Origin: CAKZML01 sp963823435
GTDB taxonomy: Bacteria > Pseudomonadota > Gammaproteobacteria > Steroidobacterales > BM003
Length of the DNA stretch: 64,000 bases
Assembly: GCA_963823435.1 (NCBI GenBank)
Contig: CAWGLN010000001.1
Coordinates: forward strand, 620,001-684,000
Direction of reading: 5' to 3'
The notes under the pieces were generated by a model. The model saw only the letters and a program-made list of their open reading frames with translations, was not told the DNA's origin and ran no database searches. Below, piece after piece: positions 53,370 through 63,146 of this stretch; position 1 is the first letter of the stretch; each line of letters begins with the position of its first letter. The position numbers and the translations under genes are program-made.

Positions 53370-55386
53370 AGCTGCGCTGGCAACTCATCCTCGTCAGCCT
53401 GCTAACCCTGGTCCTGCCCTGGGCTGGCTGCCAGTACGTGGAAGAACTGGAGATGGTCCTGCGCAAGGCAGAAGATAATTCCCTGCAAGCGCGTGGCCAG
53501 CTGATCGCAAGCCGTATTGCCGAGAGAAACCTGTCTCTCTATGGATCGGACCAGGTTGCCGGCCAACAGTCCAGCCCGGCTTTCGACCTGTACAGCCTGA
53601 CCCTGGAAGAGCGCTCCCGGCCTGGACGGATATGCTGACGACTGGCCAATGCCGCCACTGCCAACTCCCTGGCAGGCAGGGGATGCACACGTCGACGCGA
53701 GGTACCTGGCCGGCATACGCGGCGAATACGTCTACCTGTACCTGGAATCACCAGGAACCAGTGACAGACATGGACGTGGTCCTCTCCCTGGAAGACGGAC
53801 GCGATCGTCTGAAAAGATTTCACTTCGCGCCCGGCCCCGCCCGGACCGGCCAGCCCCTCCCGACTTGAATCGGCCGAGGCGGTGGAGTGGCGTATACAGT
53901 CCAACCGCCAGGAAAGCGCCAACCGGGCACATATCGAAATTCGTCTACCGCTCGACATGGTTGATGGGAGATTGGGATTCCTGATACGCATGCCTGCCGG
54001 CGACAATCTTGCGGGGTCCATCAGCAATCCCCAGATGCGCCCGGGTCTGCTGATCTATGGCCGCGAAGACCTGCAAGGCCTGCTTGAGCGCTACCGCCCG
54101 GCGGGACAGCGTGTTCTGCTGACCGACCCCGGTGGCTGGGTGCTGGCCCGGGCAGGTGAATTCCCCGCCGAAACCGGGGCAGTCGGATGACTACCCGGAC
54201 CAGGATGAGCATCAATGCCCGACTGTATCGCCTGGCCCTGGACCGCCAGTATCCCGTCTATCCCGAGAATCTGCTGGGCATGGTGGCCAGGCTGTCGGAC
54301 GATCAGCTGGAAACGGCCCGACAGGATTCCGGAGCAACCCATCGTTACGCCATGCCGGGCAGTGACCGGCTCATCCTCAGCTATGCCCTGCCCCTGCGCC
54401 GGGATGGTGCGTTCGCCGGTGTACTGGTGATCGAGCAGGCAAGCGACCGGGTCCTGACCCTGGCGGACCAGGCCCTGGGCAGACTGGTAACCCTGTCGCT
54501 TGCTTGCCAGCCTGCTGGCCGCCGGCGGACTCCTCGGCTACGCAAGCTATTTGTCCCTGCGTATCGGACGCCTGCGCAATGCAGCGGAGCAGGCGTTGCA
54601 ACCCGGTGGTGGTCTGCGTACCGGTCTTCCGGGTGTTAACAAAGGTGACGAACTGGGCGACCTGGCCCGCAGCTTCCAGACCTTGCTGGCCGAGCTTGAC
54701 GACTACACGCGTTACCTGAAAACCCTGGGCGACACCCTGGCCCACGAGTTACGTACACCCATGACCGTGGTGCAATCCTCGCTGGATAATCTGCAGCATG
54801 AAAACCTGCCCGATTCCTCGCTGCCGTTCCTGCGCCGGGCGGAAGAGGGTGTCAGCCGACTCCAGGGCATACTCGCTTCGCTGCGGGAGGCCGCGCGCAT
54901 TGAGCAAAGCGTGGGCCAGGGCGACTTCGAAGTGCTGGACCTGTCCGAGCTGGTCCCATTGCTATGCAATGGCTATCGGGATGCGTTCCCGAATCGGCGC
55001 TTCGAATTCTTCGGCACCGGCACACCCTGCCCGGTGCACGGCGCTCCCGACCTGCTGGCACAGATGCTGGACAAGCTGGTTGAGAACGCCGTCGAATTCA
55101 GCCCCGAGCAAGGCCTGATACAGATTCGCCTCGAAGCTGTTGATACGGGTTGGCGTCTTGGCGTCGCCAACGAGGGCCCGCGACTCCCCGCCAAAGCACG
55201 TCAACGTCTGTTTGATTCACTGGTATCCCTGCGCGGCAAACGTGACGGCGCTCCCCACCTCGGCCTGGGTCTGCACATCGTGAAACTGATAGCCGAAAAC
55301 CACGGCGGAAGCGTCAGCGCCGGAGACTCGGCGGTTTTAGCGGTGCTGAATTCAGGGTTGAATTGCCGGCCTGGCAGCCCCGTTAG
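53366..55386 (+). CDS. pdsS: Histidine kinase of the proteobacterial dedicated sortase system, about six frameshifts
   Basis: Large membrane sensor kinase, partner of the preceding regulator. GTG 53366 overlaps its stop (GTGA). The start KLRWQLILVSLLTLVLPWAG is the mark of this kinase group and is the first membrane helix. The periplasmic domain of about 380 residues is spread over several frames (GYADDWPMPPLPTPW, VVLSLEDGRDRLKRFHF, RIQSNRQESANRAHIEIRLP, INARLYRLALDRQYPVYPEN). A second helix lies near LASLLAAGGLLGYASYLSLR, then HAMP and the phospho-His in LAHELRTPMTVVQSSLD, the N box LVENAVEFSPEQ and the G box HLGLGLHIVKLIAENHGG. A last frame change gives GFSGAEFRVELPAWQPR. The length of about 673 residues is normal for the group. 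The indels make activity uncertain. Confidence 0.8.
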
Positions 55387-55451
55387 AGATTCTCGAGGCT
55401 GTTGGGCACCCATACCGCCGAGGCGCAATCACTGCATCGACGCACGCAACT

Positions 55452-55527
55452 GGTGCCGGCGTTAGCTTATTGCTTTATTCAAACGGCCATGTCCTTCAAA
55501 TTAAGGCAATAAGCTAACACCGGCACC
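55452..55527. repeat. Long inverted repeat between kinase and subtilase genes
   Basis: Two 22-base arms (55452-55473 and 55506-55527) match at 21 positions around a 32-base loop; arm 1 begins GGTGCCGGCGTTAGC. There is no T-run beyond a short TTCTTGG. It could stop transcription from the kinase operon or be a site for a protein. Confidence 0.6.
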
Positions 55528-55653
55528 TTCTTGGTTTACTTGGGCCGGGTAGTAATATGCGAATACTAATCCGGATATTGGGGAATGGACTTATAGATTT
55601 TGCATCCGGTTCAGAAAATAGGAAGCTTGACCAACATCACAGGGGTGACAACA

Positions 55654-58629
55654 GTGAACGTAAAAACACTACATAGGATTGGCCTTGCGCTAATTTCTTT
55701 TTGCTTGGCAGGAGCGGCCTCAGCTGCACCGGATCTGGGTCCGGTTGTTGATGCCAGAGCCGATGCTTTGACTGAAAGTCCAAACGGCGTCTATATCATC
55801 CAGATGATTGGAGACCCGGTAGTCGCGTACGAAGGCGGAATTAAAGGCCTGAAAGCGACCAAACCGCAACGCGGCAAAAAAATTGACCCGAATAGTAAGC
55901 ATGTTGTCAGTTATGTCGGGCATCTTAATGCCAAGCACGCGGAAGCCCTGAACAAAGTGGGCGGCGGTCAAAAAACTTACGATTACAACTATAGTTTTAA
56001 TGGCTTTGCAGCCAAGTTGAGCCATGGCCAGGCAAAAAAGATGCAGTCAGTGGAAGGCGTCGTCGCAGTTCGCGCTGATGAAATGCTGTTTCTGGATACT
56101 GCGACCACACCCGATTTTCTAAAATTGACTGCCGCTGGTGGTCTATGGGATATGGGTGTACGCGGCGAGGATGTCATTATCGGTATCGTTGACGGCGGCG
56201 TTTGGCCCGAAAGCCTCAGTTTCACAGATCGCACCGGCACCAATGGCAATGGCAGCAAAGACGGCAAACTGGATTACCAGCAGATTCCCGGCTGGCATGG
56301 CAAATGCGTACCTGGTGAAGAATTCAATGCGTCGCATTGTAACCAGAAGCTCATCGGTGCCCGGTATTACAACGCCGGTTGGGGTGGTAATGCGGGTATT
56401 GACGCGACCCTTCCATGGGAATTCAACTCACCGCGCGATTTTGGTGGACATGGCACGCACACTGCATCAACAGCAGGCGGCAACGCCGATGTCCCCATGA
56501 CTGGCGATCAAGCCTTTTTTGGCAACGCCAACGGCATAGCTCCACGTGCCCGCATCGCGGTCTACAAAACTTGTTGGGAGACAGGTACTGGCGGCTCTTG
56601 CTTCTCCTCGGACAGCATCGCTGCTATTGACCAGGCTGTAGCTGACGGCGTGGATGTGATCAATTACTCGGTTAGCGGATCACGTACTAATTTCCTCGAC
56701 GGTGTTGAGGTCGCATTCCTGTTTGCTGCAGATGCCGGCGTGTTCGTAGCTGCATCGGCTGGTAACAGCGGACCAGGCGCATCTACGGTAGCGCATCCCG
56801 GCCCGTGGCTGACGACTGTCGCCGCCAGCACACATGACCGCAATTATGAAGCGGATGTAACACTTGGAAACAGCAGCTCATATAGAGGATCTTCTACCAA
56901 CACGACAGGTGCCGGACCGGCTGATCTGGTTTATTCGGCCAATGTTGGTCTTGCTGGTGCAAATGCGACACAGGTCAGGTTGTGCTATCCGGGCACATTG
57001 GACCCCGCAGCAGTCACCGGCAAAATCGTATTGTGTGACCGTGGCGTTATTGCCCGCGTCGACAAGAGCCTGGCTGTATTTCAGGCGGGTGGTGTTGGTT
57101 CGATTCTTGCTAATACTGGCCCTGGTCAGTCGCTGAACGCAGACTCCCACAGTGTTCCGACAGTGCATGTTGACAACGTGGCTGGCAACGCAATCAGAAC
57201 CTACGCCACCGGTGGTGGAACGCCGACGGCGGAAATTTTCCCGTCCTTCTTTTCTCCGGCCGCGGCTCCATTTATCGCCGGCTTCTCTTCACGTGGCCCG
57301 ATATTGGCGGGAGATGGTGACCTGCTCAAACCTGACGTATCTGCCCCGGGCGTGGACGTTTTGGCTGCGGTAGCTCCGCCAGGAAACGGCGGTGCCGATT
57401 TTGCGGCGTACAGCGGAACGTCTATGGCCAGCCCGCACGTTGCTGGTCTGGGCGCTTTGTTGACCGAGTTGCATCCTGACTGGTCGCCGATGATGATCAA
57501 ATCGGCGCTGATGACCACAGGCTACGATTTGCTCTCCGGTGCTGATCCGTTTGCACAGGGTGCTGGTCATGTGGATCCGAACAGTGCAGCCGATCCGGGC
57601 CTGGTTTATGACCACAGCTTCCTGGACTGGTTAGGATTCATGTGTGGCACGGGACAATTGCAGGCCTCTTATTGTCCGGCCCTGGGAATTGATCCCAGCG
57701 ATTTGAACCTTGCATCCATCTCCATTGGTGCTCTGGCAGGGTCTCAAACCGTAACGCGAACCGTTACCAGTGTAAGCGACGAAACTGAATCCTACGGATT
57801 CTCAGCCGACATGCCTGGCATCGATGTGGTGGCGAATCCTGCTAGCTTTACTATCAATCCCGGCGAATCAGTCGACGTAGAGCTGACATTCACAAACGCG
57901 GGCGCACCGACAGGTAGCTATGCGACCGGTTTTGTCACCTGGACCAGTACATCAGGGCACGTGGTTCGAAGCCCTGCCCTGGTTCGTCCGATCTACTTCA
58001 GCGCGCCTGGAGAAGTGTCAGGTTCCGGTACGGAGGGTACTGCAAGCTTTGATGTGAGCTTCGGCTATGACGGTGCTTACACGGCGGCTGCTCATGGACT
58101 GGAGCCGGCTACGACGACGGACGGTAACGTGGTTGACGACCCGGCGAACGACATCAATACTGCCCTTGGCACAGGTGTTGGCGTGACCTTTGAATTTGTG
58201 GTTGTGCCGGCCGGCACGGCATTGACGCGATTCTCGTTGTTTGATGAATACACCGACGGCAACGACGACCTGGATCTCTATGTCTTTTACCAGACCGGGG
58301 CGTTTGTCGGCAGCAGCGGCGGCGGCTCTTCTGCGGAAGAAGTCAGCGTACTGTTCCCGGCACCGGGCACCTATATTGTTGCCGTACATGGCTGGCAAAC
58401 CGACGGTGTCGACTCCAACTACACGTTGTTTGACTGGTCTGTCTCGGCAACACCGGGTGGTAACCTGAGCATCGATAGCGCTCCTGCGTCTGCGACGCTG
58501 GGTGCAACCGAAGCTGTCGAGGTCAGCTGGGCCGGAGCGGCGGCTGACACCAAGCACCTTGGTGCTGTGTCGCACAGTCTTGGGGATGGCAGTGTCGAAC
58601 TGACCGTTGTTTCGGTGGATACAGACTAG
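55654..58629 (+). CDS. Secreted subtilisin-family (S8) serine protease with PA and C-terminal beta domains
   Basis: Exported protease, about 991 residues, without any frameshift. GTG 55654 is preceded by AGGGGTGA and starts the signal peptide (VKTLHRIGLALISFCLAGAA). An I9-type propeptide follows (GVYIIQMIGDPVVAYEGG to KMQSVEGVVAVRADE). The catalytic Asp is in IIGIVDGGVWPESLS, His in GGHGTHTASTAGGNA, and Ser in YSGTSMASPHVAGLGALLTE. A protease-associated domain is inserted (CYPGTLDPAAVTGKIVLCDR). Fn3-like (NPGESVDVELTFTNAG) and PPC-like (RFSLFDEYTDGNDDLDLYVF) beta domains follow. The layout recalls plant-type subtilases found in marine bacteria. No LPXTG or other sortase signal is at the C-terminus. 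It probably degrades environmental protein. Confidence 0.92.
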   Translation: MNVKTLHRIGLALISFCLAGAASAAPDLGPVVDARADALTESPNGVYIIQMIGDPVVAYEGGIKGLKATKPQRGKKIDPNSKHVVSYVGHLNAKHAEALNKVGGGQKTYDYNYSFNGFAAKLSHGQAKKMQSVEGVVAVRADEMLFLDTATTPDFLKLTAAGGLWDMGVRGEDVIIGIVDGGVWPESLSFTDRTGTNGNGSKDGKLDYQQIPGWHGKCVPGEEFNASHCNQKLIGARYYNAGWGGNAGIDATLPWEFNSPRDFGGHGTHTASTAGGNADVPMTGDQAFFGNANGIAPRARIAVYKTCWETGTGGSCFSSDSIAAIDQAVADGVDVINYSVSGSRTNFLDGVEVAFLFAADAGVFVAASAGNSGPGASTVAHPGPWLTTVAASTHDRNYEADVTLGNSSSYRGSSTNTTGAGPADLVYSANVGLAGANATQVRLCYPGTLDPAAVTGKIVLCDRGVIARVDKSLAVFQAGGVGSILANTGPGQSLNADSHSVPTVHVDNVAGNAIRTYATGGGTPTAEIFPSFFSPAAAPFIAGFSSRGPILAGDGDLLKPDVSAPGVDVLAAVAPPGNGGADFAAYSGTSMASPHVAGLGALLTELHPDWSPMMIKSALMTTGYDLLSGADPFAQGAGHVDPNSAADPGLVYDHSFLDWLGFMCGTGQLQASYCPALGIDPSDLNLASISIGALAGSQTVTRTVTSVSDETESYGFSADMPGIDVVANPASFTINPGESVDVELTFTNAGAPTGSYATGFVTWTSTSGHVVRSPALVRPIYFSAPGEVSGSGTEGTASFDVSFGYDGAYTAAAHGLEPATTTDGNVVDDPANDINTALGTGVGVTFEFVVVPAGTALTRFSLFDEYTDGNDDLDLYVFYQTGAFVGSSGGGSSAEEVSVLFPAPGTYIVAVHGWQTDGVDSNYTLFDWSVSATPGGNLSIDSAPASATLGATEAVEVSWAGAAADTKHLGAVSHSLGDGSVELTVVSVDTD

Positions 58630-58667
58630 TTATTAGGGTCTGATTCCACAGTACTGGAAGGAAGGAA

Positions 58668-58700
58668 ACAGGCTGGCAGATTTCTGCCAGCCTGTTTTTG
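58668..58700 (+). terminator. Rho-independent terminator of the subtilase gene
   Basis: CAGGCTGGCAG-ATTT-CTGCCAGCCTG, then TTTTT (58696-58700); an 11-bp perfect stem. Confidence 0.93.
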
Positions 58701-58716
58701 GATTGGGGATCCCTGG

Positions 58717-59187
58717 TCAGGTCAGGTCTTCGCCTGCTTCAAGCACGGGTTGTTCAACACGGTCCCTGGGGCAGTAAAAAGGCTCGCTGCCAAATTTCGC
58801 ATGATAAGCGTGGACCGTATTGCCTACCTGCAAAAAGATCACCGATCCGGGTACCAGTGCCTCGGTGTAGTTCATTCCGGGCTTCGGGCAGCCCAGTGCG
58901 CCGGAGCGCCATGTCACCTGGCGTGCGTCGGATAGCAGAATCGATTCGGGAGGGACATCCAGACGATTCGCCAGGTCCTTTTTTGAAAACTCAATTTGTC
59001 CGTTCAGATTCATCGGTGCCGCCACCATTTTTTGCTCAGCTTCACTTGCTTGTTTACTTTCCGTCAGCGAGGCCCCGGGAGGCTGCTGATCCTCCATGTG
59101 TTTGCACGCAGCCACGTTAACAAGCAAGCCAACATATAGGGCTGACCGTAAAAGTAATCGTGATAATGTAGCCGCTGTCTCAATCAT
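58717..59187 (-). CDS. Conserved lipoprotein of unknown function
   Basis: Lipoprotein of about 156 residues: signal RLLLRSALYVGLLVNVAACK with lipobox VAAC. After a low-complexity linker (QQPPGASLTESKQASEAEQK) comes a small domain: FSKKDLANRLDVPPESILLS, WRSGALGCPKPGMNYTEALV, and HAKFGSEPFYCPRDRVEQP. The pattern GALGCPKPGMxY with a final Cys is seen in a widespread family of unnamed periplasmic proteins; the two Cys may form a disulfide. It is convergent with the subtilase gene and ends 17 bases past its terminator. It could be a protease inhibitor, but there is no direct sign of this. Confidence 0.78.
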   Translation of the reverse strand: MIETAATLSRLLLRSALYVGLLVNVAACKHMEDQQPPGASLTESKQASEAEQKMVAAPMNLNGQIEFSKKDLANRLDVPPESILLSDARQVTWRSGALGCPKPGMNYTEALVPGSVIFLQVGNTVHAYHAKFGSEPFYCPRDRVEQPVLEAGEDLT

Positions 59188-59276
59188 TTGCTTTCTCCAC
59201 TTCCAGATTCAAACGTACAGCAATCGTAGAAGGCATCGTTGAATATGTTGTAATTTTCTGATTACTTGGGTCCTCC

Positions 59277-60581
59277 TCAAGGATTCTCCAGCCTGTCGGC
59301 CACCAACCCGGCCAATGCCTTCAAGCCTACCGGTAAGGTGCTTTCATCCACGAAGAACAACGGCGAGTGATTGCTGGGCGCCGTGTTTGCGTCCTGACCT
59401 ACCGGCGTTGCGCCCAGGAAGAAATAGAACCCCGGGATTTGCTCCTGGAAAAAGGAAAAGTCCTCGGCGCCGGTGATCAGGTCCGACAGGCTGACATGCT
59501 CCTGCCCCAACAACCTGGTTCAGCACCTTCACGCTACGCTCGGTCAGGGCCGGCATCGTTGGTGGTCACCGGATAGCCGAATTCCCACTTGATCTCGGCC
59601 CTGGCGCCCTGGCTTTCGGCGATGGTCTTGGCGGTGTGCTCAATACGCCGCATGATGTCTTCACGCATCGTCCGGATCAAAGGCGCGCACGGTGCCCAGC
59701 ATTTCCACGTGGTCGGGAATGATGTTGCCACGAATACCACCGCTGATGCGGCCTACGGAAATCACCGAGGGCACCTTGGTCACGTTGACCTGGCGACTGG
59801 CGATGGTCTGCAGACCCATCACCACCTGGGCGGCGGTCACGATGGGGTCGATACCGCCCCAGGGCCGCGAGGCGTGGGTCTGGCGCCCGTAGATATCGAT
59901 CTGGAAACCGTCGGCGCTGGCCATCAAGGGGCCTGAGCGATAAGTAATCTCACCGGCGTTACCGGCCGACCAGACATGCAGCCCGAAAATTGCATCGGGT
60001 TTCATACGCTCGAACAGACCTTCCTTGAGCATCAACCAGGCGCCGCCTTCCTCACCCTCGGGAGCGCCTTCCTCTGCGGGCTGGAAAATAAACATGATGG
60101 TGCCGGGCACCTGCTCGCGCAGCTCGGCAAATATGGCGGCAGTCCCCAGTCCGATGGCAATGTGGGTGTCATGACCGCAGGAGTGCATCACACCGGTATC
60201 TGCGCCACGGTACTCACCGCGGGCGACCGACTTGAACGGCAGATCGCTGACTTCGTCCACCGGCAGTGCATCGATGTCGGCCCTGACAGCCACCACCGGC
60301 CCCGGCTTGCCGCCACGCAGTATGCCGACCACGCCGGTGTGGGCAATACCGGTCCACACTTCCATGCCCATGCCCCGCAGCGCCTCTTCAATCGTCTTGG
60401 CGGTATTGAACTCACGATTGCTCAACTCCGGGTACTGATGGAAATGGCGTCTCCATTCCAGCACCTTGCCGTCTACCGACGGGGCCAGGGCCTCAACTTG
60501 CGCCAGGAGGGACTCCTCGGCCGTGGATACGGCGGGGCTCATAAACGCAAACAGACAGAACAAGGCAATCAAACGGTGCAT
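59277..60581 (-). CDS. Exported M20-family amidohydrolase (N-acyl-amino-acid/hippurate type), three frameshifts
   Basis: Zinc-dependent peptidase-like amidohydrolase of the M20D group. ATG 60581 opens a signal peptide (RLIALFCLFAFMSPAVSTA). The catalytic domain has VVAVRADIDALPVDE, GVMHSCGHDTHIAIGLG (metal ligands Cys/His), FIFQPAEEGAPEGEEGGAW with the catalytic Glu pair, and FGLHVWSAGNAGEI. The dimer domain starts at TYRSGPLMASADGFQIDIYG, with HASRPWGGIDPIV. The frame changes near 59665, 59550 and 59510, in the C-terminal 100 residues; the last metal-ligand region TGAEDFSFFQEQIPGFYFFL is kept. The total is about 435 residues. It is divergent from the SLC13 permease gene, which could import the products. 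Confidence 0.85.
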
Positions 60582-60741
60582 GGATCAGCACTCCCGGGGG
60601 TTGAAACGAAAAAGGTATGCGGCAGTCTGAAGGATGGAGCCTTCGGAATGCAATCCCACGGGGCAAACCCGGGTGACCCTTATTGTCAGCAGGCAGCCGG
60701 CTAGGCTATAAGAACCGTAAATCCGGGAAAGGAGAGGTCCT

Positions 60742-62565
60742 GTGCCAAGTCCTCCCACTATGCAGGCAATGGCGGCGATGCTGCTGGTGGTCTGCGCCCT
60801 GTTCCTGTTCACGCGGGAAAAGATTCCTTTGGTTGGCTCTTCTCTGGCGCTGCTAACTGTCATGACCCTGCTCGTGCTCTGGATGCCGCCGGTGCCCGGC
60901 TATACGCCTCTGATCCCGGCTGATTTGTTTGCCGGCTTTGGCAACCAGGCGCTGATCGCCATCGTCTGTCTCATGATGTGCGCAAAAGGGCTGGAGCAAA
61001 CCGGGGCCCTGAATTCGGTGGCCTATATGCTCGGTCATGCCTGGCGCCGATCGCCCAGGCTCGCCTTCCTGCTCACCCTGCTGACGGCGGCAGTGTGCTC
61101 CATGTTCGTGAACAACACACCGATTGTCGTGATGATGCTGCCTTTGCTGGTCTCCGTGTGTATCAATAACAAGCTGTCCAGTTCCGGCATCCTGATGCCC
61201 ATGGGTTTTGCCACCATCCTGGGAGGCATGACCACTACCATCGGCACCTCGACCAATCTGCTGGTTATCGGTATCGCCCAGGACCTGGGAATGCCGGAGT
61301 TTGGAATGTTCGATTTCTTCCTTCCCGCCAGCGTGGGCCTGGTGGCGGCCTTGTTATTTCTATGGCTGCTTGCTCCAAAATTGCTTCCCGCCCGGGAGCC
61401 ACCCATGCCGCACACGTCGCCGAGAATATTCGACGGCGTCTTGCACCTGGGCGAGGACAGTCAATTCGTCGGCAAGAGCCTGGCCGAAGCCCTGGCGGCC
61501 AGTGACCTTGGCATCAGAATTCAACGCATAGAGCGTGCAGACGGGCTGGTGCTGGCGAGATTGCCAACACTCAAACTCAGGGCGGGAGACCGACTGTATT
61601 TACGCGACACGCCTGATCGATTGAAGAAATCGGAAAAGGCCCTGGACGCAGTCTTGCAACTGCAAGACCCCACGCCTGAGGCTGGCGAGGAGGTGACCGA
61701 GGGTCCTGGCCAACAACTGGCTGAAGTCGTAATTACCGCCAGCTCACCCCTGAACGGGCGTCGCCTGAAAGCGCTGGATTTGCTGAACAGCCACAACCTG
61801 CTGCTTGTGGCCCTTCACCGGGCAGGTCAGCCCGCCCAAACCAACCCGATAGAACTCGTCCTGCAACCTGCGGACGTGTTACTGGTTCAAGGCACGCTGA
61901 AAGATATCCAGAAATGGAAGCAAACCGGAGATGTCCTGGTGCTGGACGGGACGCTGGATTTGCCACGATCCCGGCATGCACCGCTTGCGGCAGCCATCAT
62001 TGCAGGCGTCGTTGTCCTGACCGCCACCGGCGCGCTGCCCATCGTGGCGGCCGCCTTGCTGGGGATGGTAGCCATGCTGATCACCGGGTGCCTTTCAGGC
62101 GCCGGGATGAAGTCTGCCCTGGACTTCACCATCATCCTGGTGATCGTTGCCAGCCTGGCCATGGGTAAATTTTTGGTGGGGACCGGTGCGGCCCAGTACA
62201 TGGCCGAATTATTTGTCTATGCTGCCCAACCGCTGTCTCTGGCAATGAAAGTGAGCATACTGATGCTGGCCATGGCCATGCTCACCGAAGTGGTCACCAA
62301 CAACGCCGCAGCAGCCATCGGCACACCCATCGCCGTATCCATCGCTACTTCACTGGGCGCTCCTGCGGAGCCCTTCGTGCTGGCGGTGCTGCTGGGTGGC
62401 AACATGAGTTACATAACGCCCATAGGCTACCAGACCAATCTCCTGGTCATGAGCGCCGGCGGCTATCGCTTCAGTGACTTCCTGCGTGTGGGAATTCCAC
62501 TTCAACTGGTGGTATGGACCAGCCTGAGTCTGTCCCTGGCCTGGTTTTACGATCTGGCCTGGTAA
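60742..62565 (+). CDS. SLC13/DASS-family permease with two TrkA-C (RCK_C) domains
   Basis: Inner-membrane transporter of the divalent anion:sodium symporter family, 607 residues, intact. GTG 60742 follows AGGAGAGG. Two blocks of helices flank a cytoplasmic part. The first half has SMFVNNTPIVVMMLPLLVSV and TTTIGTSTNLLVIGIAQDLG, the re-entrant SNT-like sodium/substrate loop; the second half has its counterpart TEVVTNNAAAAIGTPIAVSI and ITPIGYQTNLLVMSAGGYRF. Between them are two RCK_C domains (residues about 225-300 and 330-400; LRAGDRLYLRDTPDRLK and LQPADVLLVQGTLKDI), which sense small ligands in related carriers. The substrate could be sulfate, citrate or a dicarboxylate. The stop TAA is followed at once by a MITE-like element. 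Confidence 0.9.
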   Translation: MPSPPTMQAMAAMLLVVCALFLFTREKIPLVGSSLALLTVMTLLVLWMPPVPGYTPLIPADLFAGFGNQALIAIVCLMMCAKGLEQTGALNSVAYMLGHAWRRSPRLAFLLTLLTAAVCSMFVNNTPIVVMMLPLLVSVCINNKLSSSGILMPMGFATILGGMTTTIGTSTNLLVIGIAQDLGMPEFGMFDFFLPASVGLVAALLFLWLLAPKLLPAREPPMPHTSPRIFDGVLHLGEDSQFVGKSLAEALAASDLGIRIQRIERADGLVLARLPTLKLRAGDRLYLRDTPDRLKKSEKALDAVLQLQDPTPEAGEEVTEGPGQQLAEVVITASSPLNGRRLKALDLLNSHNLLLVALHRAGQPAQTNPIELVLQPADVLLVQGTLKDIQKWKQTGDVLVLDGTLDLPRSRHAPLAAAIIAGVVVLTATGALPIVAAALLGMVAMLITGCLSGAGMKSALDFTIILVIVASLAMGKFLVGTGAAQYMAELFVYAAQPLSLAMKVSILMLAMAMLTEVVTNNAAAAIGTPIAVSIATSLGAPAEPFVLAVLLGGNMSYITPIGYQTNLLVMSAGGYRFSDFLRVGIPLQLVVWTSLSLSLAWFYDLAW

Positions 62566-62800
62566 GGGAGTCTCCGATCTGCTCCTGGACTTGTATCTTG
62601 CGGCCAAAAGGCCCAGCTTCCACGTTGCCAATCTTGGCAATAGCTGGCTATTACCTGCGATTGGCGTCTTGAACCTGAACCTTTTCCCTCACAATCTACT
62701 TCGTCCAGAGCAAACCGGAGGCTCCCCGGAGCACCTGAATCTACTCGTGAAATCGCGTCTTGTGGCAAAAGCGCCAGCTTCTGTATTGCCAGTCTTCCTC
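62566..62800 (-). mobile_element. MITE-like element array in inverted orientation (1.5 copies)
   Basis: The reverse complement of the family: a full copy at about 62566-62728, starting GGGAGTCTCCGATCTG directly after the SLC13 TAA, and a part copy from 62729 to 62800 (CTACTCGTGAAATCGCGTC, GCCAGCTTCTGTATTGCCAG). The copies are more worn than those at 35.5 kb. No coding capacity. Confidence 0.72.
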
Positions 62801-62805
62801 GCAGG

Positions 62806-63102
62806 CAGGGCACGTTGCATGGGTCAAGCTGGCCGGTGCACGGAGTGCACCCTACGCGTCCAACCACTCGGCTTTCGGGGCTGCCACCCTTTCCCGTAGG
62901 GTGCGTTTTACGCACCATTTTGCAGGGTGGACAGAGTGCGCCGTACCCATCAAATCCTCGCGGCAGGGCACGTTGCATGGGTCAAGCTGGCCGGTGCACG
63001 GAGTGCACCCTACGCGTCCAACCACTCGGCTTTCGGGGCTGCCACCCTTTCCCGTAGGGTGCGTTTTACGCACCATTTTGCAGGGTGCACAGAGTGCACC
63101 AT
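62806..63102. repeat. Tandem 158-base repeat with hairpin-repeat cores
   Basis: CACGTTGCATGGGTCAAGC recurs at 62811 and 62969, a period of 158 bases, with about 1.8 near-identical copies. Each unit contains GGTGCACGGAGTGCACCCTA and GTAGGGTGCGTTTTACGCAC, the two stems of the BIME-like family in inverted order. Confidence 0.82.
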
Positions 63103-63146
63103 TCGCATTGCTGGTCTGGATCAGCCTGGGTCTGTTCCTGGCCTAG
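63103..63146 (+). pseudogene. Trace of an SLC13 C-terminus
   Basis: The plus strand reads LLVWISLGLFLA and a stop, close to LVVWTSLSLSLAW at the end of the SLC13 gene about 600 bases upstream. The DNA is also alike (CAGCCTGGGTCTGTTCCTGG against CAGCCTGAGTCTGTCCCTGG). This suggests that a short piece of the gene end was copied along with the repeats. Low confidence because it is short. Confidence 0.4.

Noticed and set aside
52664..58629. Complete sortase surface-anchoring system including the subtilase as target
   Set aside because: No sortase gene is present, and the subtilase C-terminus has no sorting motif, hydrophobic helix or basic tail.
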